Below, one piece after another: positions 1 to 9,400 of a DNA stretch of 64,000 nucleotides; within the stretch, counting starts at the first letter, position 1, and each line of letters starts with the position of its first letter. The DNA comes from JAJEFO01 sp965209045 (GTDB lineage: Bacteria; Pseudomonadota; Alphaproteobacteria; Rhodobacterales; Rhodobacteraceae): contig CBDBPW010000003.1 in NCBI GenBank assembly GCA_965209045.1, forward strand, positions 1 through 64,000, written 5' to 3'. The position numbers were made by a program, and so were the translations under genes. Below the pieces are notes generated by a model. The model did no database searches. It was not told where the DNA came from and saw only the letters and a list, made by a program, of their open reading frames with translations.

Positions 1-317
1 CAGCCGACGATGTTGGTGTGGACAAGGCCGCCCGGCAGCGACTTCATCCACGGGCTGAGACCGCGAAACATGTCCTCTGACAGGCGGGTTCGGTAGAGGA
101 TCTCTCCCATCCAGATGAACAGGGGCAGGGCGGTCAGCGTCCATGAGGATGAGGAGGACCAGATCGTCGTGAGCATCGTGTCGCCAACCGGCCTGGTCGT
201 GAACAGCTCCATTCCGACCCACGCAACGCCGATCAGCGACAGGCCGACCCAGACGCCCGATCCCAGCAGCAGGAAGAGCACGAAGAGGAACAGGACGATG
301 ATCGAGGCGTCTTCCAT
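1..317 (-). CDS. dctM: TRAP transporter large permease (DctM-like), N-terminal part, runs off the window
   Basis: The first 105 codons of a very hydrophobic protein are visible, starting at an ATG (complement of 315-317) that lies 3 bases after the stop of the small permease gene. The early part holds two membrane spans (about residues 5-40). It is followed by a segment rich in Trp/Ser/Leu and a conserved-looking LPLFIWMGEIL...SPWMKSLPGGL stretch, which is the usual N-terminal pattern of the 12-TM DctM/SiaM subunit. The DctM family forms the ion-driven transport channel for a solute delivered by the periplasmic DctP protein. The tight spacing to dctQ indicates one transcript with dctQ and probably dctP. 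The C-terminal three quarters are outside the window. Confidence 0.88.
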   Translation of the reverse strand, partial: MEDASIIVLFLFVLFLLLGSGVWVGLSLIGVAWVGMELFTTRPVGDTMLTTIWSSSSSWTLTALPLFIWMGEILYRTRLSEDMFRGLSPWMKSLPGGLVHTNIVG

Positions 318-320
318 GAA

Positions 321-845
321 CTACCCTCCCAATCCTTGTTCGATCTGGTCCCGCGAAATGCGGTGTTCGCCCTTGAAGATCAGGTTGAGGAGGTTGTCCG
401 TGAGCGCCACCGCGAAGATGATCGCCCCGGCAAGAACGAAGCTTTGGGGAATCCAGAGTTCGGTTCGGTCCTGGCCCTGGCTGATGTCATTGAATTTCCA
501 GGACCAGTAGACGAAGCGCACCGCAAAGTAGACGAAATACCATGCAGTGACGGTGCCGATAGCGAAGCACCAGATTTCCAGGAGACGCCTCCGGCGAGGG
601 GAGAGCGCGTTCAGCACGATCGAAACCCGGATATGGCTGCCCCTGCTGAGGGCGTTGGCAAAGGCAAGAAACGATGCGGCGGCCATGAAGTAGCCGGCAT
701 ACTCGGGCGCGCCCGGAAAGACCTCGCCGGTCCAGCGCGCGAGCATCTGGATCACGATGAGGCCCAGAATGGCAATGAGGCAACACGCGGCAAGAACACC
801 TGCCGCAACGTAGACCGAATCAAGGGCACGGCGGACAAGCGTCAT
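321..845 (-). CDS. dctQ: TRAP transporter small permease (DctQ-like)
   Basis: A 174-residue protein with four predicted membrane helices (about residues 10-32, 48-64, 86-108 and 132-152), the normal size and topology of the DctQ subunit that partners DctM in the cytoplasmic membrane. A basic loop after helix 2 (RRRRLLEIW) and the motif SRGSHIRVSIVLNALSP are typical of the family. Its stop codon is 3 bp before the DctM start. Upstream there are 317 bp without a gene before dctP, so the three genes may be one operon with a long leader or two transcripts. The substrate class cannot be read from this subunit; organic acids are common for the family. Confidence 0.88.
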   Translation of the reverse strand: MTLVRRALDSVYVAAGVLAACCLIAILGLIVIQMLARWTGEVFPGAPEYAGYFMAAASFLAFANALSRGSHIRVSIVLNALSPRRRRLLEIWCFAIGTVTAWYFVYFAVRFVYWSWKFNDISQGQDRTELWIPQSFVLAGAIIFAVALTDNLLNLIFKGEHRISRDQIEQGLGG

Positions 846-1162
846 GGCGGCTCGCCGTCACTGACTTCTTTGCGGGCGCGGCGACATCTGCACGATTCCC
901 GCCGCACCAAGTGCATGCTGTGGACCAAGATGCCCTCCGCTCGGGCGCGTCGCCATCCCCGACGCGACTCTCGATGGCCTCTGCGCCCTTGTCGCAACTG
1001 AAGGCAACCGTACCGTTCCTGCGAAGATCGCACACGCAAGCCCGCGAGCGGTCAACCAATCCCGGCCAGTCGGGCGATTCACGGAGCGCGTCTCTGCCGA
1101 CACCTTTCACCTCGCTCAGAATTGGCGTGAACGGGCGCGACAGGCGCGCCCGTCCGTCTTGA
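846..1162. other. Intergenic gap between dctQ and dctP
   Basis: No reading frame here has a ribosome binding site or a recognisable protein family on either strand. I see no terminator hairpin with a T-run. The gap is unusually long for an internal operon junction in a TRAP cluster. Confidence 0.5.
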
Positions 1163-2143
1163 TCACTTCAGCGACATGAACCTGTCGACAATTGCCTGAC
1201 CTTCGGCGCCGGCGGCTTCAAGCCACTCGGCGGTCATGACCTTGCCGATTTCCTGCAACTCGGCTTTCATCTGGTCAGAAGCGGGCGCGACCGTCATGCC
1301 GCCGTCCCGAAGGCCTTGGAGCGTGAAGCCGGTGTACTCCTTGGCCCTCCAGTTGCCTGCATATTCGGCTAGTCCCGCACAGGCGTTGATGACGTTCTTG
1401 TTCTGGTCCGAAACGCCGTCCCAGACTGCGGAGTTCACCAGGACATAGTTGCGCGGCAACCATGCGTCCACTTCGTAGAAGTAGTTCAGCGATTCCCAGA
1501 CCTTCCGGTCATAGCCAGTGGAGCCCGACGAAACCATCGCGTCAGCCACGCCGGTGGCAAAGGCCTGGCTGATCTCGGCCGCTTCGATCGTGACTGGCAG
1601 CATGCCTGTCAGCTCCGCAAGGCGCGAGGTTGCATTGTTGTACGAACGGAACTTGATGCCCTTCATGTCCGCGACCGAACTAACGGCATCGCGAAAATAG
1701 AGACCTTGGGGCGGCCATGCGACGGAATAGAGCAGGTGCAGGCCCTGGTCTGCCAAGGTATTCGCGATGGTGGGTTTCGCAGCTTCCCATAGCTTGTCTG
1801 CATCGTCGAAGCTTGTTGCGAGGAACGGCACGGAGTCGACGCCGAACAGCGCATTCTCGTTCTGGTGGCCCGAAAGCAGGCGCTCGCCGATCGGCACCTG
1901 ACCGGTCTGGATCGCACGCTTGATCTGGGCTCCGGGGAAGAGACTTCCGCTCGGGTGGGTCACGATCTCGATCTCGCCTCCCGTGCCGGTCGTCACGCAT
2001 TTCGCGAACTCGGCACCGGTCACCGAGTGAAAGTTGGAGCCGGAATAGGCCATGGGCATATCCCACTTCTCGGCCACGACCGGCGTTGCGGTCATGGTTA
2101 GGGCGACAACGCCCGCAGCCAGGAAAGTCATTGAGTTGGACAT
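1163..2143 (-). CDS. dctP: TRAP transporter periplasmic solute-binding protein (DctP family)
   Basis: A 326-residue secreted protein. Residues 1-24 form a signal peptide (hydrophobic core FLAAGVVALTMTATPVVA, cleavage after VVA). The mature part shows DctP-family features: an N-terminal segment leading to HPSGSLFPGAQ and RAIQTGQVPIGE, a central GLYFRD and MKGIKFR region where family members carry the substrate-carboxylate arginine, and a helical C-terminus. In this family the protein captures a small carboxylate-type solute and hands it to DctQM. Length is normal. It lies upstream of dctQ and dctM on the same strand, giving a P-Q-M order. A small reading frame starts 199 bp upstream of its start codon and may be its operon partner. 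Confidence 0.9.
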   Translation of the reverse strand: MSNSMTFLAAGVVALTMTATPVVAEKWDMPMAYSGSNFHSVTGAEFAKCVTTGTGGEIEIVTHPSGSLFPGAQIKRAIQTGQVPIGERLLSGHQNENALFGVDSVPFLATSFDDADKLWEAAKPTIANTLADQGLHLLYSVAWPPQGLYFRDAVSSVADMKGIKFRSYNNATSRLAELTGMLPVTIEAAEISQAFATGVADAMVSSGSTGYDRKVWESLNYFYEVDAWLPRNYVLVNSAVWDGVSDQNKNVINACAGLAEYAGNWRAKEYTGFTLQGLRDGGMTVAPASDQMKAELQEIGKVMTAEWLEAAGAEGQAIVDRFMSLK

Positions 2144-2195
2144 CTAGACACCTCATCATTGGGGGTTATTTTGCAAATTCACAGATTGAAGGCCG

Positions 2196-2342
2196 TCACG
2201 CTTCGGGACCCTTGACGACCTTGACAGGACGGGGAACGAGACCGGCGAGCACTTCCGGCGTGAGGGGCATGATGAACTCCTCTTCGATCTCGGCCATCTT
2301 CAGGTGATAGCAGTGTGGCTTGACAAGCGATTCCTTGACCAT
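2196..2342 (-). CDS. Possible 48-residue protein upstream of dctP
   Basis: An ATG at 2340-2342 (complement) is preceded by GGAGAGGGCC, a good ribosome binding site at normal spacing, and opens 48 codons ending in TGA 52 bp before dctP. The peptide starts MVKESLVKPHCYHL, continues with an acidic stretch AEIEEEF and ends VKVVKGPEA. It has no signal peptide or membrane helix. The composition and the binding site favour real translation, but I do not recognise a family. It could be a free-standing small protein of the TRAP operon, a leader peptide, or the stub of a longer lost gene. Confidence 0.4.
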   Translation of the reverse strand: MVKESLVKPHCYHLKMAEIEEEFIMPLTPEVLAGLVPRPVKVVKGPEA

Positions 2343-3240
2343 GGCCCTCTCCATTTCCAAGTTTTCCTCGGCAGCCTCCCGACTACCGGTTCAATGAACG
2401 GTCGAAGTTATCGATGCCGGGCGCCGCAATCGGCATTCCGGCCCAACTCGGGAAGCCGAGGACTGCGACCACCCTGAAACACGTGCCAATGGTCAAGGAC
2501 AGCATGATCGGCGTGCCGATCGAGAAGATCGCAAGGCTTCCAGCAGCCCATCCACCTAAGTGATGCTCGATGCCCGCCTTGCAGCGCCATAGATGCACCA
2601 GTCTCCGCGCGAGCACCAGCAGTAAGCCGAGGTTGCCGAATGGAATCCTCAAGTGCTCCACCACCGAATCTCCCCAAAATTGAGAAGACGCTAACCCGCG
2701 TCACCGCGGCTTGCAAGCGACGGTGCACGACAAAATCGTTCGGACTTCCAGGTGATCACGAGGGCACCGAATTTTGCACCTTTGCCTTGAGGAATGCACC
2801 TTCGCCTTGAGGAAAATAACTGGACAAGATTGCAGGGCACGATCCTTGTCCCGCGATCTCCGAGCAGGACAGTCCACATGGCACGCTTCGACGCGCTCAT
2901 CGAAGCCCGCGACCGGGCCAGGGAGGAGTTCCAGACGATCGGCGACATGCGTCCGGGGTCCTTGCAGAAGAGAGGTGCAGGCGTTGAAATGGAGCCTGTC
3001 GTAGCATTCAAGCTCCAGCGTCACGTGATCCTTGAGTGCCTTTCCGCCGGAACGAGCCAAGATCATGTCCTGGACTCCGGTCAATGGGTTCCCCACGCGG
3101 CGCTTTGCGGCGCCGGCCAGGCCACGTGGCTCAATCAGGCGGGTCAGGCCGCGGAGCGGAACAGCGACCGGAGTCCTTCACCACGCCGACGACCCGTCTC
3201 GTCGGTCTGAGGCAATGCCTCGCAGGTTCTCCTGGATGGA
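2343..3240. other. About 900 bp without a convincing gene
   Basis: Reading frames here lack both binding sites and familiar motifs. A plus-strand stretch from the ATG at 2878 reads MARFDALIEARDRAREEF and then a GDMRPGSL motif. This resembles the start of a small protein family often found beside transposons, but it degenerates within about 50 codons, so at most it is a relic. A 20-bp tandem duplication sits at 2775-2814. Confidence 0.45.
2775..2814. repeat. 20-bp tandem direct repeat
   Basis: Two adjacent 20-bp units (2775-2794 and 2795-2814) read TGCACCTTTGCCTTGAGGAA and TGCACCTTCGCCTTGAGGAA, differing at one base. The unit occurs nowhere else that I noticed. It is most simply a local slippage duplication in non-coding DNA. 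Confidence 0.9.
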
Positions 3241-4509
3241 TCACGTCGGACGACGTGCACTTGCGTATCGTGCAGGGGAATAGGGGGTCAGTTCAAGATT
3301 CGGTTGTCTTCCCGTGATGAGCTGCGAGACCAGGCGACCCGTCCGGGGTCCGCCCGTCAGTCCCACGTGATCGTGGCCGAAGGCCATCAAGGCCCCTGCG
3401 ACGCCCGGCACAGGGCCGATGAGCGGCGTGCTGTCAGCGACGGAGGGGCGGTGCCCCATCCATTCGACGGTTTCCTTCCAGGCGATGCCCGGCATGGCTT
3501 TGCGAATCTGTCTCTCGAGCAGCCTGAAAGGTGCCCGCGACGGTGGCGCGTCCAGGCCGCCGAACTCGACAATGCCGGCAAGCCGCAGGCGGCCTTCCAT
3601 GGGAGTTGCCACGAACTTGGCGGCGGCAATCATGACCGGTGACCGCGGCATGATCGTGGGTTCCCAGAGCTCCAGATGGTATCCCCGCTCGCTCTCCATT
3701 GGCACCTTGACCCCGAGCTTTCGGGCCAGCGGTCCGGACCATGCGCCCGCCGCGAGGACGGCCGAATCGCACCGGACCGTCTCGCCGTCGACGCGAAGGC
3801 CGGTGACCTGCCCATTCTCATGGACGACGTCCGTGACCTCGCCGATCAGGAGTCGCGCACCCCTGGTTTCGGCATGTCGTGCCAGGTCCTCCACGTAGCG
3901 ACCAGGATCGCTGATCCGCCCATGGTCCGGGCATCGGACTCCGAAGCCGATCGACGGGCCAAAGGCGGGATCGTATTCGCGCAATGCCGTGTCTTCGAGT
4001 TCCTCCCACGTGTATCCGTGTTCCGCCCGAATCCGCCAACCCAACGAATCGCTCTCGAAATGGGCACGGTCGCGATAGAGGAAGACATAGTCTGCGGGGC
4101 AAATCCATTTCTCGGCGCCAGTGTCCTTCGCCAAGGCCTGGTGCTCGGCCAGGCTGTCGCCCACGATTCGCGCCATCGCCGCCGCCCGCCTGCGGACGTC
4201 GCTTGCATTCGCGTGGCCCAGAAAGCGAGTCAGCCAGGGAAGGAGGCGCGGCAGATACTGCCACTTGAGAAAGAGCGGCTGGTCACGACCGAGGAGCAGG
4301 CCGGGCACGTTTCGGAGCAGTCCCGGCACGGACACCGGGATGATGCCGTTGGATGCCAGGACACCGCCGTTGCCGTGGCTGGCGCCTTCGGCGGGTCCCC
4401 TCCTGTCGATCAGGATGACGTCGTGCCCGTCGCGGAGGCACCAGATGGCAGTCGATACGCCGACAATCCCTGCGCCAATGACCGCGACTGTCTTTCGGGG
4501 TTCTTCCAT
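3241..4509 (-). CDS. FAD-dependent oxidoreductase, D-amino-acid dehydrogenase (DadA)-like
   Basis: A 422-residue flavoprotein of the DAO superfamily. The start chosen is the ATG at 4507-4509 (complement) because GGAGGTG lies 8 bases upstream and the Rossmann motif VIGAGIVG follows at residues 10-17; upstream in-frame codons are not supported. The C-terminus carries the second FAD-contacting region, RPSVADSTPLIGPVPG followed by FGHDHVGLTGGPRTGRL, as in DadA-type dehydrogenases that deaminate D-amino acids at the inner face of the membrane. It is divergent from a racemase-family gene 420 bp away. A racemase plus a D-amino-acid dehydrogenase would be a logical amino-acid catabolic pair, but the substrate is inferred, and other DAO members such as sarcosine- or glycine-oxidase types remain possible. 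Confidence 0.85.
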   Translation of the reverse strand: MEEPRKTVAVIGAGIVGVSTAIWCLRDGHDVILIDRRGPAEGASHGNGGVLASNGIIPVSVPGLLRNVPGLLLGRDQPLFLKWQYLPRLLPWLTRFLGHANASDVRRRAAAMARIVGDSLAEHQALAKDTGAEKWICPADYVFLYRDRAHFESDSLGWRIRAEHGYTWEELEDTALREYDPAFGPSIGFGVRCPDHGRISDPGRYVEDLARHAETRGARLLIGEVTDVVHENGQVTGLRVDGETVRCDSAVLAAGAWSGPLARKLGVKVPMESERGYHLELWEPTIMPRSPVMIAAAKFVATPMEGRLRLAGIVEFGGLDAPPSRAPFRLLERQIRKAMPGIAWKETVEWMGHRPSVADSTPLIGPVPGVAGALMAFGHDHVGLTGGPRTGRLVSQLITGRQPNLELTPYSPARYASARRPT

Positions 4510-4929
4510 ATTTTCAGCACCTCCGCCGCCCTGGGTGCGGAGCCTGCAACAGCGCAGCGTGGTCCGCAATTTCTTTCCGGCAATGCCCCGACTGATCCGG
4601 AACGAACTTGCAGGCAGACGCCGAGACACCTTGCGCCGTTGTCAGTGGCTGGCCGCCCGTGTGCCTGAGATGCTGGGTCATGTTGTAGCCAAGCCCGGAC
4701 GGCGAAGGACAGTCCGCTTCCCCGGCAGGCGTGACTGTGCGGGCCTCAATGCACGCGGTGTTGTCAGGTTCACGCTATCCGAACCATGTTGTCCAGGCGA
4801 CGGCACAGCGCATCGCTCGCCATAGCGTTGAGGCCGGATCCGCTCCATGCTTCATTGCCGGACAAAGGTGGATAAACTTGCAGGCAATTGGCAGCAGCGA
4901 ATCGCGATGTCCGGGAAGAGGCAACGGCC
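4510..4929. other. Divergent intergenic region
   Basis: The space between the start of the DadA-like gene (minus) and the racemase-like gene (plus) must contain the promoters of both. I could not single out convincing -35/-10 boxes or an operator palindrome. Confidence 0.5.
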
Positions 4930-5649
4930 ATGATCAAGGGCGGAAAATCGGTCTACGGGGCTTCGGTGGGCATCCTCATGCTCGAAGCCCGGTTTCCGCG
5001 CATCCTGGGCGACATGGGCAATGCGGGCACGTGGGGCTTTCCGGTGCACTACAAGGTCGTGCGCAATGCGTCGCCGGGTCGCGTGGTCCGGCAGGGCGCG
5101 AAGGGGCTGCTGGATGCCTTCAGGATCGCGGCGCAGGATCTTGAGGCGGACGGCGTGGACGGAATCACCACGAATTGCGGGTTCCTCTCGATTTTCCAGG
5201 AAGAGCTGTCTGCAGCTGTCAACGTTCCCGTGCTGACCTCGTCGTTGATGCAGCTTCGCGCGGTCAACGCGCTCCTGCCTTCAAGCCGCCGAGCGGGCAT
5301 CCTTACCGTCTCGCGTTCGTCCCTGACCGAGGCGCACCTGGCTGCCGCAGGTGTGCCAGAGGGCACGCCCATCGGCACGACCGAGGGCCGTGCGCATTTC
5401 ACGGAAGCCATCCTGGGCAATTCACCTGAACTCGATCCGGTGATGGCCGAGGCGGACAACGTGGGCGCCGCTGAAGACCTAGTTGCGGAACATCCCGACA
5501 CAGGTGCAATCGTGCTCGAATGCACCAACATGACGCCTTACGCGGCTGCGGTCCGAAACGCCACGGGACTTCCGGTCTTCTCGCAAGTGAGCTTCGTGAA
5601 CTGGTTTCAGTCCGCGTTGTCCCCACCGGACTGGCCCCGCAGGACCTGA
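4930..5649 (+). CDS. Aspartate/glutamate/hydantoin racemase-family protein
   Basis: A 239-residue protein. The ATG at 4930 is preferred over one 14 codons upstream because a purine-rich GGAAGAGG lies before it and the family-like core starts directly (SVYGASVGILMLEARFPRILGDMGN). Two cysteines sit where the racemase fold places its acid/base pair: Cys83 in ITTNCGFLS and Cys198 in VLECTNM. Members of this superfamily racemise Asp, Glu or hydantoins, or act as decarboxylases or isomerases without a cofactor. The last residues (ALSPPDWPRRT) look unlike the usual C-terminus, so the end may be altered by decay of the region downstream, where an IS30 scrap lies. Confidence 0.8.
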   Translation: MIKGGKSVYGASVGILMLEARFPRILGDMGNAGTWGFPVHYKVVRNASPGRVVRQGAKGLLDAFRIAAQDLEADGVDGITTNCGFLSIFQEELSAAVNVPVLTSSLMQLRAVNALLPSSRRAGILTVSRSSLTEAHLAAAGVPEGTPIGTTEGRAHFTEAILGNSPELDPVMAEADNVGAAEDLVAEHPDTGAIVLECTNMTPYAAAVRNATGLPVFSQVSFVNWFQSALSPPDWPRRT

Positions 5650-5731
5650 GAAACATGTGCGCATCGCGCGTCGGTCGTTCGTTGCCGAATCGCGCCCTGC
5701 GAGCGTTCCGAACGAGCGCGTGACCGGCCTC

Positions 5732-5883
5732 GCGCAGGAGTGTTTCCCGAAGGAAACGCACTCTTCGGGCCGGTGACCGACACGCAGGCGAAGGCGGTCC
5801 GGGACCGGATGGACGCGCGCCCGAGGAACGCGCTCGGCTGCCTGAACCCGGCCGAGGCGTTCCGAATGGCACGGCCTCCTTGA
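5732..5883 (+). pseudogene. IS30-family transposase, C-terminal relic
   Basis: The plus strand reads ...CFPKETHSSG in one frame and then, in the next frame, VTDTQAKAVRDRMDARPRNALGCLNPAEAF before a stop at 5881-5883. This matches the order found at the C-terminus of IS30 transposases (FPKGT-D, then a helix with LN-RPRK-LGY-TP-E-F). One frameshift and loss of everything upstream make it a dead fragment. No terminal repeats were found. It shows past transposition next to the helicase locus. Confidence 0.6.
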
Positions 5884-6053
5884 CGAAACCGCACCGGACC
5901 GTACGGAGGGCGCGGCTATTCTTCGTCGCGATGGGATTTCAGCCTGTTCCGGAGCAGGATGTCGGTGGCCGAAGGCCGGGGATCCCCATCGCCAGGCCAC
6001 TTCCTCCGCTCGGGCTGCGCCTCCGTTCAGGAATGGCCAATGTCGCGCTTCGG

Positions 6054-6288
6054 ACTGCCTCACGATCAAGCAACAAACGCAACATTTCTCGGGCGCGGAT
6101 CAAAAATGTTCTTGCTTTGTTTCGATGATTCGGGTATGAGCGGCGCGACGCGGGGAAAGGACGAAATCCAAGTCGGAACATCGCGTTGATGGACGTTTGC
6201 GTGTTCGGCTTCATGCCATGCACGTTTCACGGCAACTTGGGCCGTTTTCGGGCGACGATGTTGCGCTCGTTGCGGAATAAATCAAGTG
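6054..6288. repeat. Diverged direct repeat, left copy, flanking the SNF2/SWIM locus
   Basis: This 235-bp segment is homologous, in the same orientation, to 15173-15421. Exact shared blocks include CGCAACATTTCTCGGGC (6078-6094 versus 15197-15213) and TTCACGGCAACTTGGGCCG (6226-6244 versus 15352-15370). Both copies start ACTGCCTCACG and end TAAATCAAGTG. Small gaps break any common reading frame, so it is more likely non-coding: an attachment or boundary repeat, a conserved leader, or a duplicated relic. Confidence 0.8.
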
Positions 6289-6472
6289 GCAGTGAGAGAT
6301 CCGGGAAGCCGTTTGCCTTTGTGAACGCAGCAGATCCCCGGCCCTGCCCAGGCGCGTTGCCGGCACGCGTGTGAACGCGGTGCCGGACCGACGGGCCTTG
6401 GTGCGCGGGTGGCGTCATCTCCGCCGTCGGAGGTTGTCACGGCACCGGCACGTTGATAGGCGGAGCCTTGGC

Positions 6473-9400
6473 ATGTTGATGACCAAGCAATGCATTTCCC
6501 GTGCAATTGACGAGGCGGCGCACTTTCAGAGTGGTGTTTCACTTTTTTCTGCCAGGAGAGTAACAGCCGTTCAGTTGGACTGCGACATCCTGACCGGCAG
6601 TGTCCAAGGCAGCGGCGGAAGCCCTTTTCCGGTTCGAGTTCGACTGCATGCCGACTCGAATGGCCGCTTGTCTGCGGTAGATGGCATCTGCACCTGCGAC
6701 GTCGGATACAATTGCAAGCACGTCGTTGCGGTTCTTCTCGAATTTGCACAGCGGAGTCCTGATCCTGCCCTCGCCACCGCAACCAGAGATTTGGCGCCCG
6801 CGCTGCCTGGCTTCGGTCGGCAGGAAATGCCCGGCGAAATCACGGCATGGCTCGCAAGCCTGGACGAAGGGAAAGGCGCCTCAGCCGCGACATTGTCGCC
6901 GACGACATCCAGCGATGCCATATTCTATGTCTTTCGGCGAAGTCATGATCATGCAAGGGCCGAGATTGCGTCGTTCAGGGCCTACGTGAAGAAGGACGGC
7001 AGCATCGGGAAGAACGTCCGCGAATTCAATCCGCAGCTCTACGGCGCCGGCGGTGCGGGCATCACGCAGTCAGATGCCGCCATCCTGGCGCAATTGGCGT
7101 ACTTCTCCACCGTTTCGTACCCGACCCGCCAAGACTGGCCGGGCGGGGAAACGCTGGAGCGGCTCTTGCAGGAGGTAATCGCGACCCGTCGCGCGCGATT
7201 CCGTGACATCAACGGTCCGAGCCTGACTTGGGCGGAACCCAGAGATGTCGGCTTTGAATGGGTGCTTGACGCCCTGGGCAATCAGAGCCTGCAGGCCAGG
7301 GACGGGGAGCGGCAGCATTTGGCTGCCCTGCCGTTTCCAGACCCGGTCTTTGTCGATGAAGAGTCCGGCCTGACCGGTTTCGCGCGCACGTCACTTCCGC
7401 CCGGCGTTGCGGCGGCGCTCGCACGCGCTCCGACGGTCCCGGCAGAATCAGTCGCGCCCCTGGCGGACATCCTGGCGCGGCGACTGGGCGACGCGGTGCC
7501 TCGTCCCCAGCCCGTCGCGGTGCACGAAAGGGCCGACCTTGCGCCGACGATGACCTTGAAGCTGTTCGGGCACAGTCGGAAGCAAAGGGTGAACGACACT
7601 TGGTGGAGCCCAAGAACCCGAACCGGACATGAAACCGTGACCTATCCCTGCATTCGTGCCGAGATTCGTTACGCGGGATGCAGCGACCCCATGGTTCCCG
7701 CTGCGGGACCCGACATTCGGTATGCCGACAAGGAAGGGGTGCACGTCATTCGACGAAACCGCACGGCCGAGAGGGACTTGCTGTTCGCCCTGGAGGGCAT
7801 TGCAGCGGAATTCGACGGCGAGTCTCCCGAGTATGCGCGCGTGAGCGGAGGTCAGCTCCCGAAGGCGATGAGCGAAGCGCACGTCATCTTTCCCCCGGTC
7901 GTGCCTGGGGACACATACTCCCTTCACGAAGTTCTCGACTTCAACGCCGAGGGGCTGCCCCGACTGCGGGAGCTGGGATGGGAAGTCGACATCAATCCGA
8001 GCTGGCCCGCGCGCCTCTATTCCGGAGACGTGAGTTTCCAGACGGTCTTCGAGCAGTCCGACAACGACTGGTTCTCATTGGCATTGAAGCTGGATGTGGA
8101 TGGCACGGCGCTGGACCTGACAAACACGATACTTCAGGTCGTTGCTTCGCTGCCGCTCGACAGCGCCGGAAACCTTGTCGATGGGTTTGATCTGGACGAG
8201 TTCCTCGCGGATTTCGCGTTCTACCTGAACCTTTCCGACGGAACGATGGTCCCGGTACAGGGCGTCGAACTGGCCGGATTCATCGAAGCCTTTCTCGAAG
8301 CGCAGGGCCTCACCAGGTTTCACATGGCCGACGCCGGCCGCGCGGCGCGCCTGATCGAGGCGCTGGACGGATGTGGCGCGCCTTGGGACGGCGGGACCGA
8401 GATCCTGGAACTCGGCAAACGGCTGCGCATCCTTGCGACCGCGTCGGAGGAGGACCAGCCTGCCTCGCTGAAGGCCGAGCTTCGCCCGTATCAGGCGCAA
8501 GGCTATGGCTGGCTCAAGGCCCTCAATGACAGCGGATTTGGAGGCATCCTGGCCGACGACATGGGCCTTGGAAAGACCGTGCAGGCCCTGTCCCTTCTGC
8601 TCCATTGTCATGTCGAAAGGAATGCCGACCGTCCGAGCCTGCTGGTGATACCCACCAGCCTCGTCAGCAACTGGCAGAACGAGGCGGCACGATTCGCGCC
8701 CGACCTGAAGGTGCTTTGCCTGCATGGAACGAAGCGGCACCAGCGGTTCGATCAGATCGGGGCGCATGACCTGGTCTTGACGACATACCCGTTGATCCAC
8801 CGGGACCATGACGCGCTCTTTGCCCGCGAATACGAACTGGCGATCCTGGACGAGGCACAGGCGGTGAAGAACCCCGCCGCTTCGGTTGCCAGGCACATCC
8901 GGCAGATCACGGCACGGCAACGCATTGCGCTCACTGGGACGCCGCTGGAAAACAACCTCACCGAGCTTTGGGCCTTGTTCGACTGGCTCATCCCGGGGTT
9001 TCTTGGCGATCGGAAGGGGTTTGGTGCGGAATATCGCAGGCCGATCGAGCAGCAGGGGGACCGCGCGCGGCAGCGTCTTTTGACCGACCGGGTCAGGCCC
9101 TTTCTTCTGCGCCGCACCAAGGACGAGGTCGTGGAGGACCTGCCCCCCAAGACCGTCATTGACGAAACCGTGATGCTGGGTGGCAAGCAGGCCCTGCTCT
9201 ATGAGAGCGTACGCAGCGCAATGGACGCCCGAGTGCGCGCGGCAATCGCGGAAAAGGGTCTCTCGGGATCGCGCATTACGGTGCTCGACGCGCTTCTGAA
9301 GCTCCGGCAGGTCTGCTGCGACCCGAAGCTGGTCAAGCTGGATGCGGCCGCAAAAGTCAGTGAAAGCGCCAAGCGCGACCGCCTTATGGAATTGCTCGAA

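Noticed and set aside
2383..2664. Hydrophobic 93-codon minus-strand frame upstream of the small TRAP-linked frame
   Set aside because: It has hydrophobic stretches but no ribosome site, no family pattern and a poor N-terminus; probably chance.
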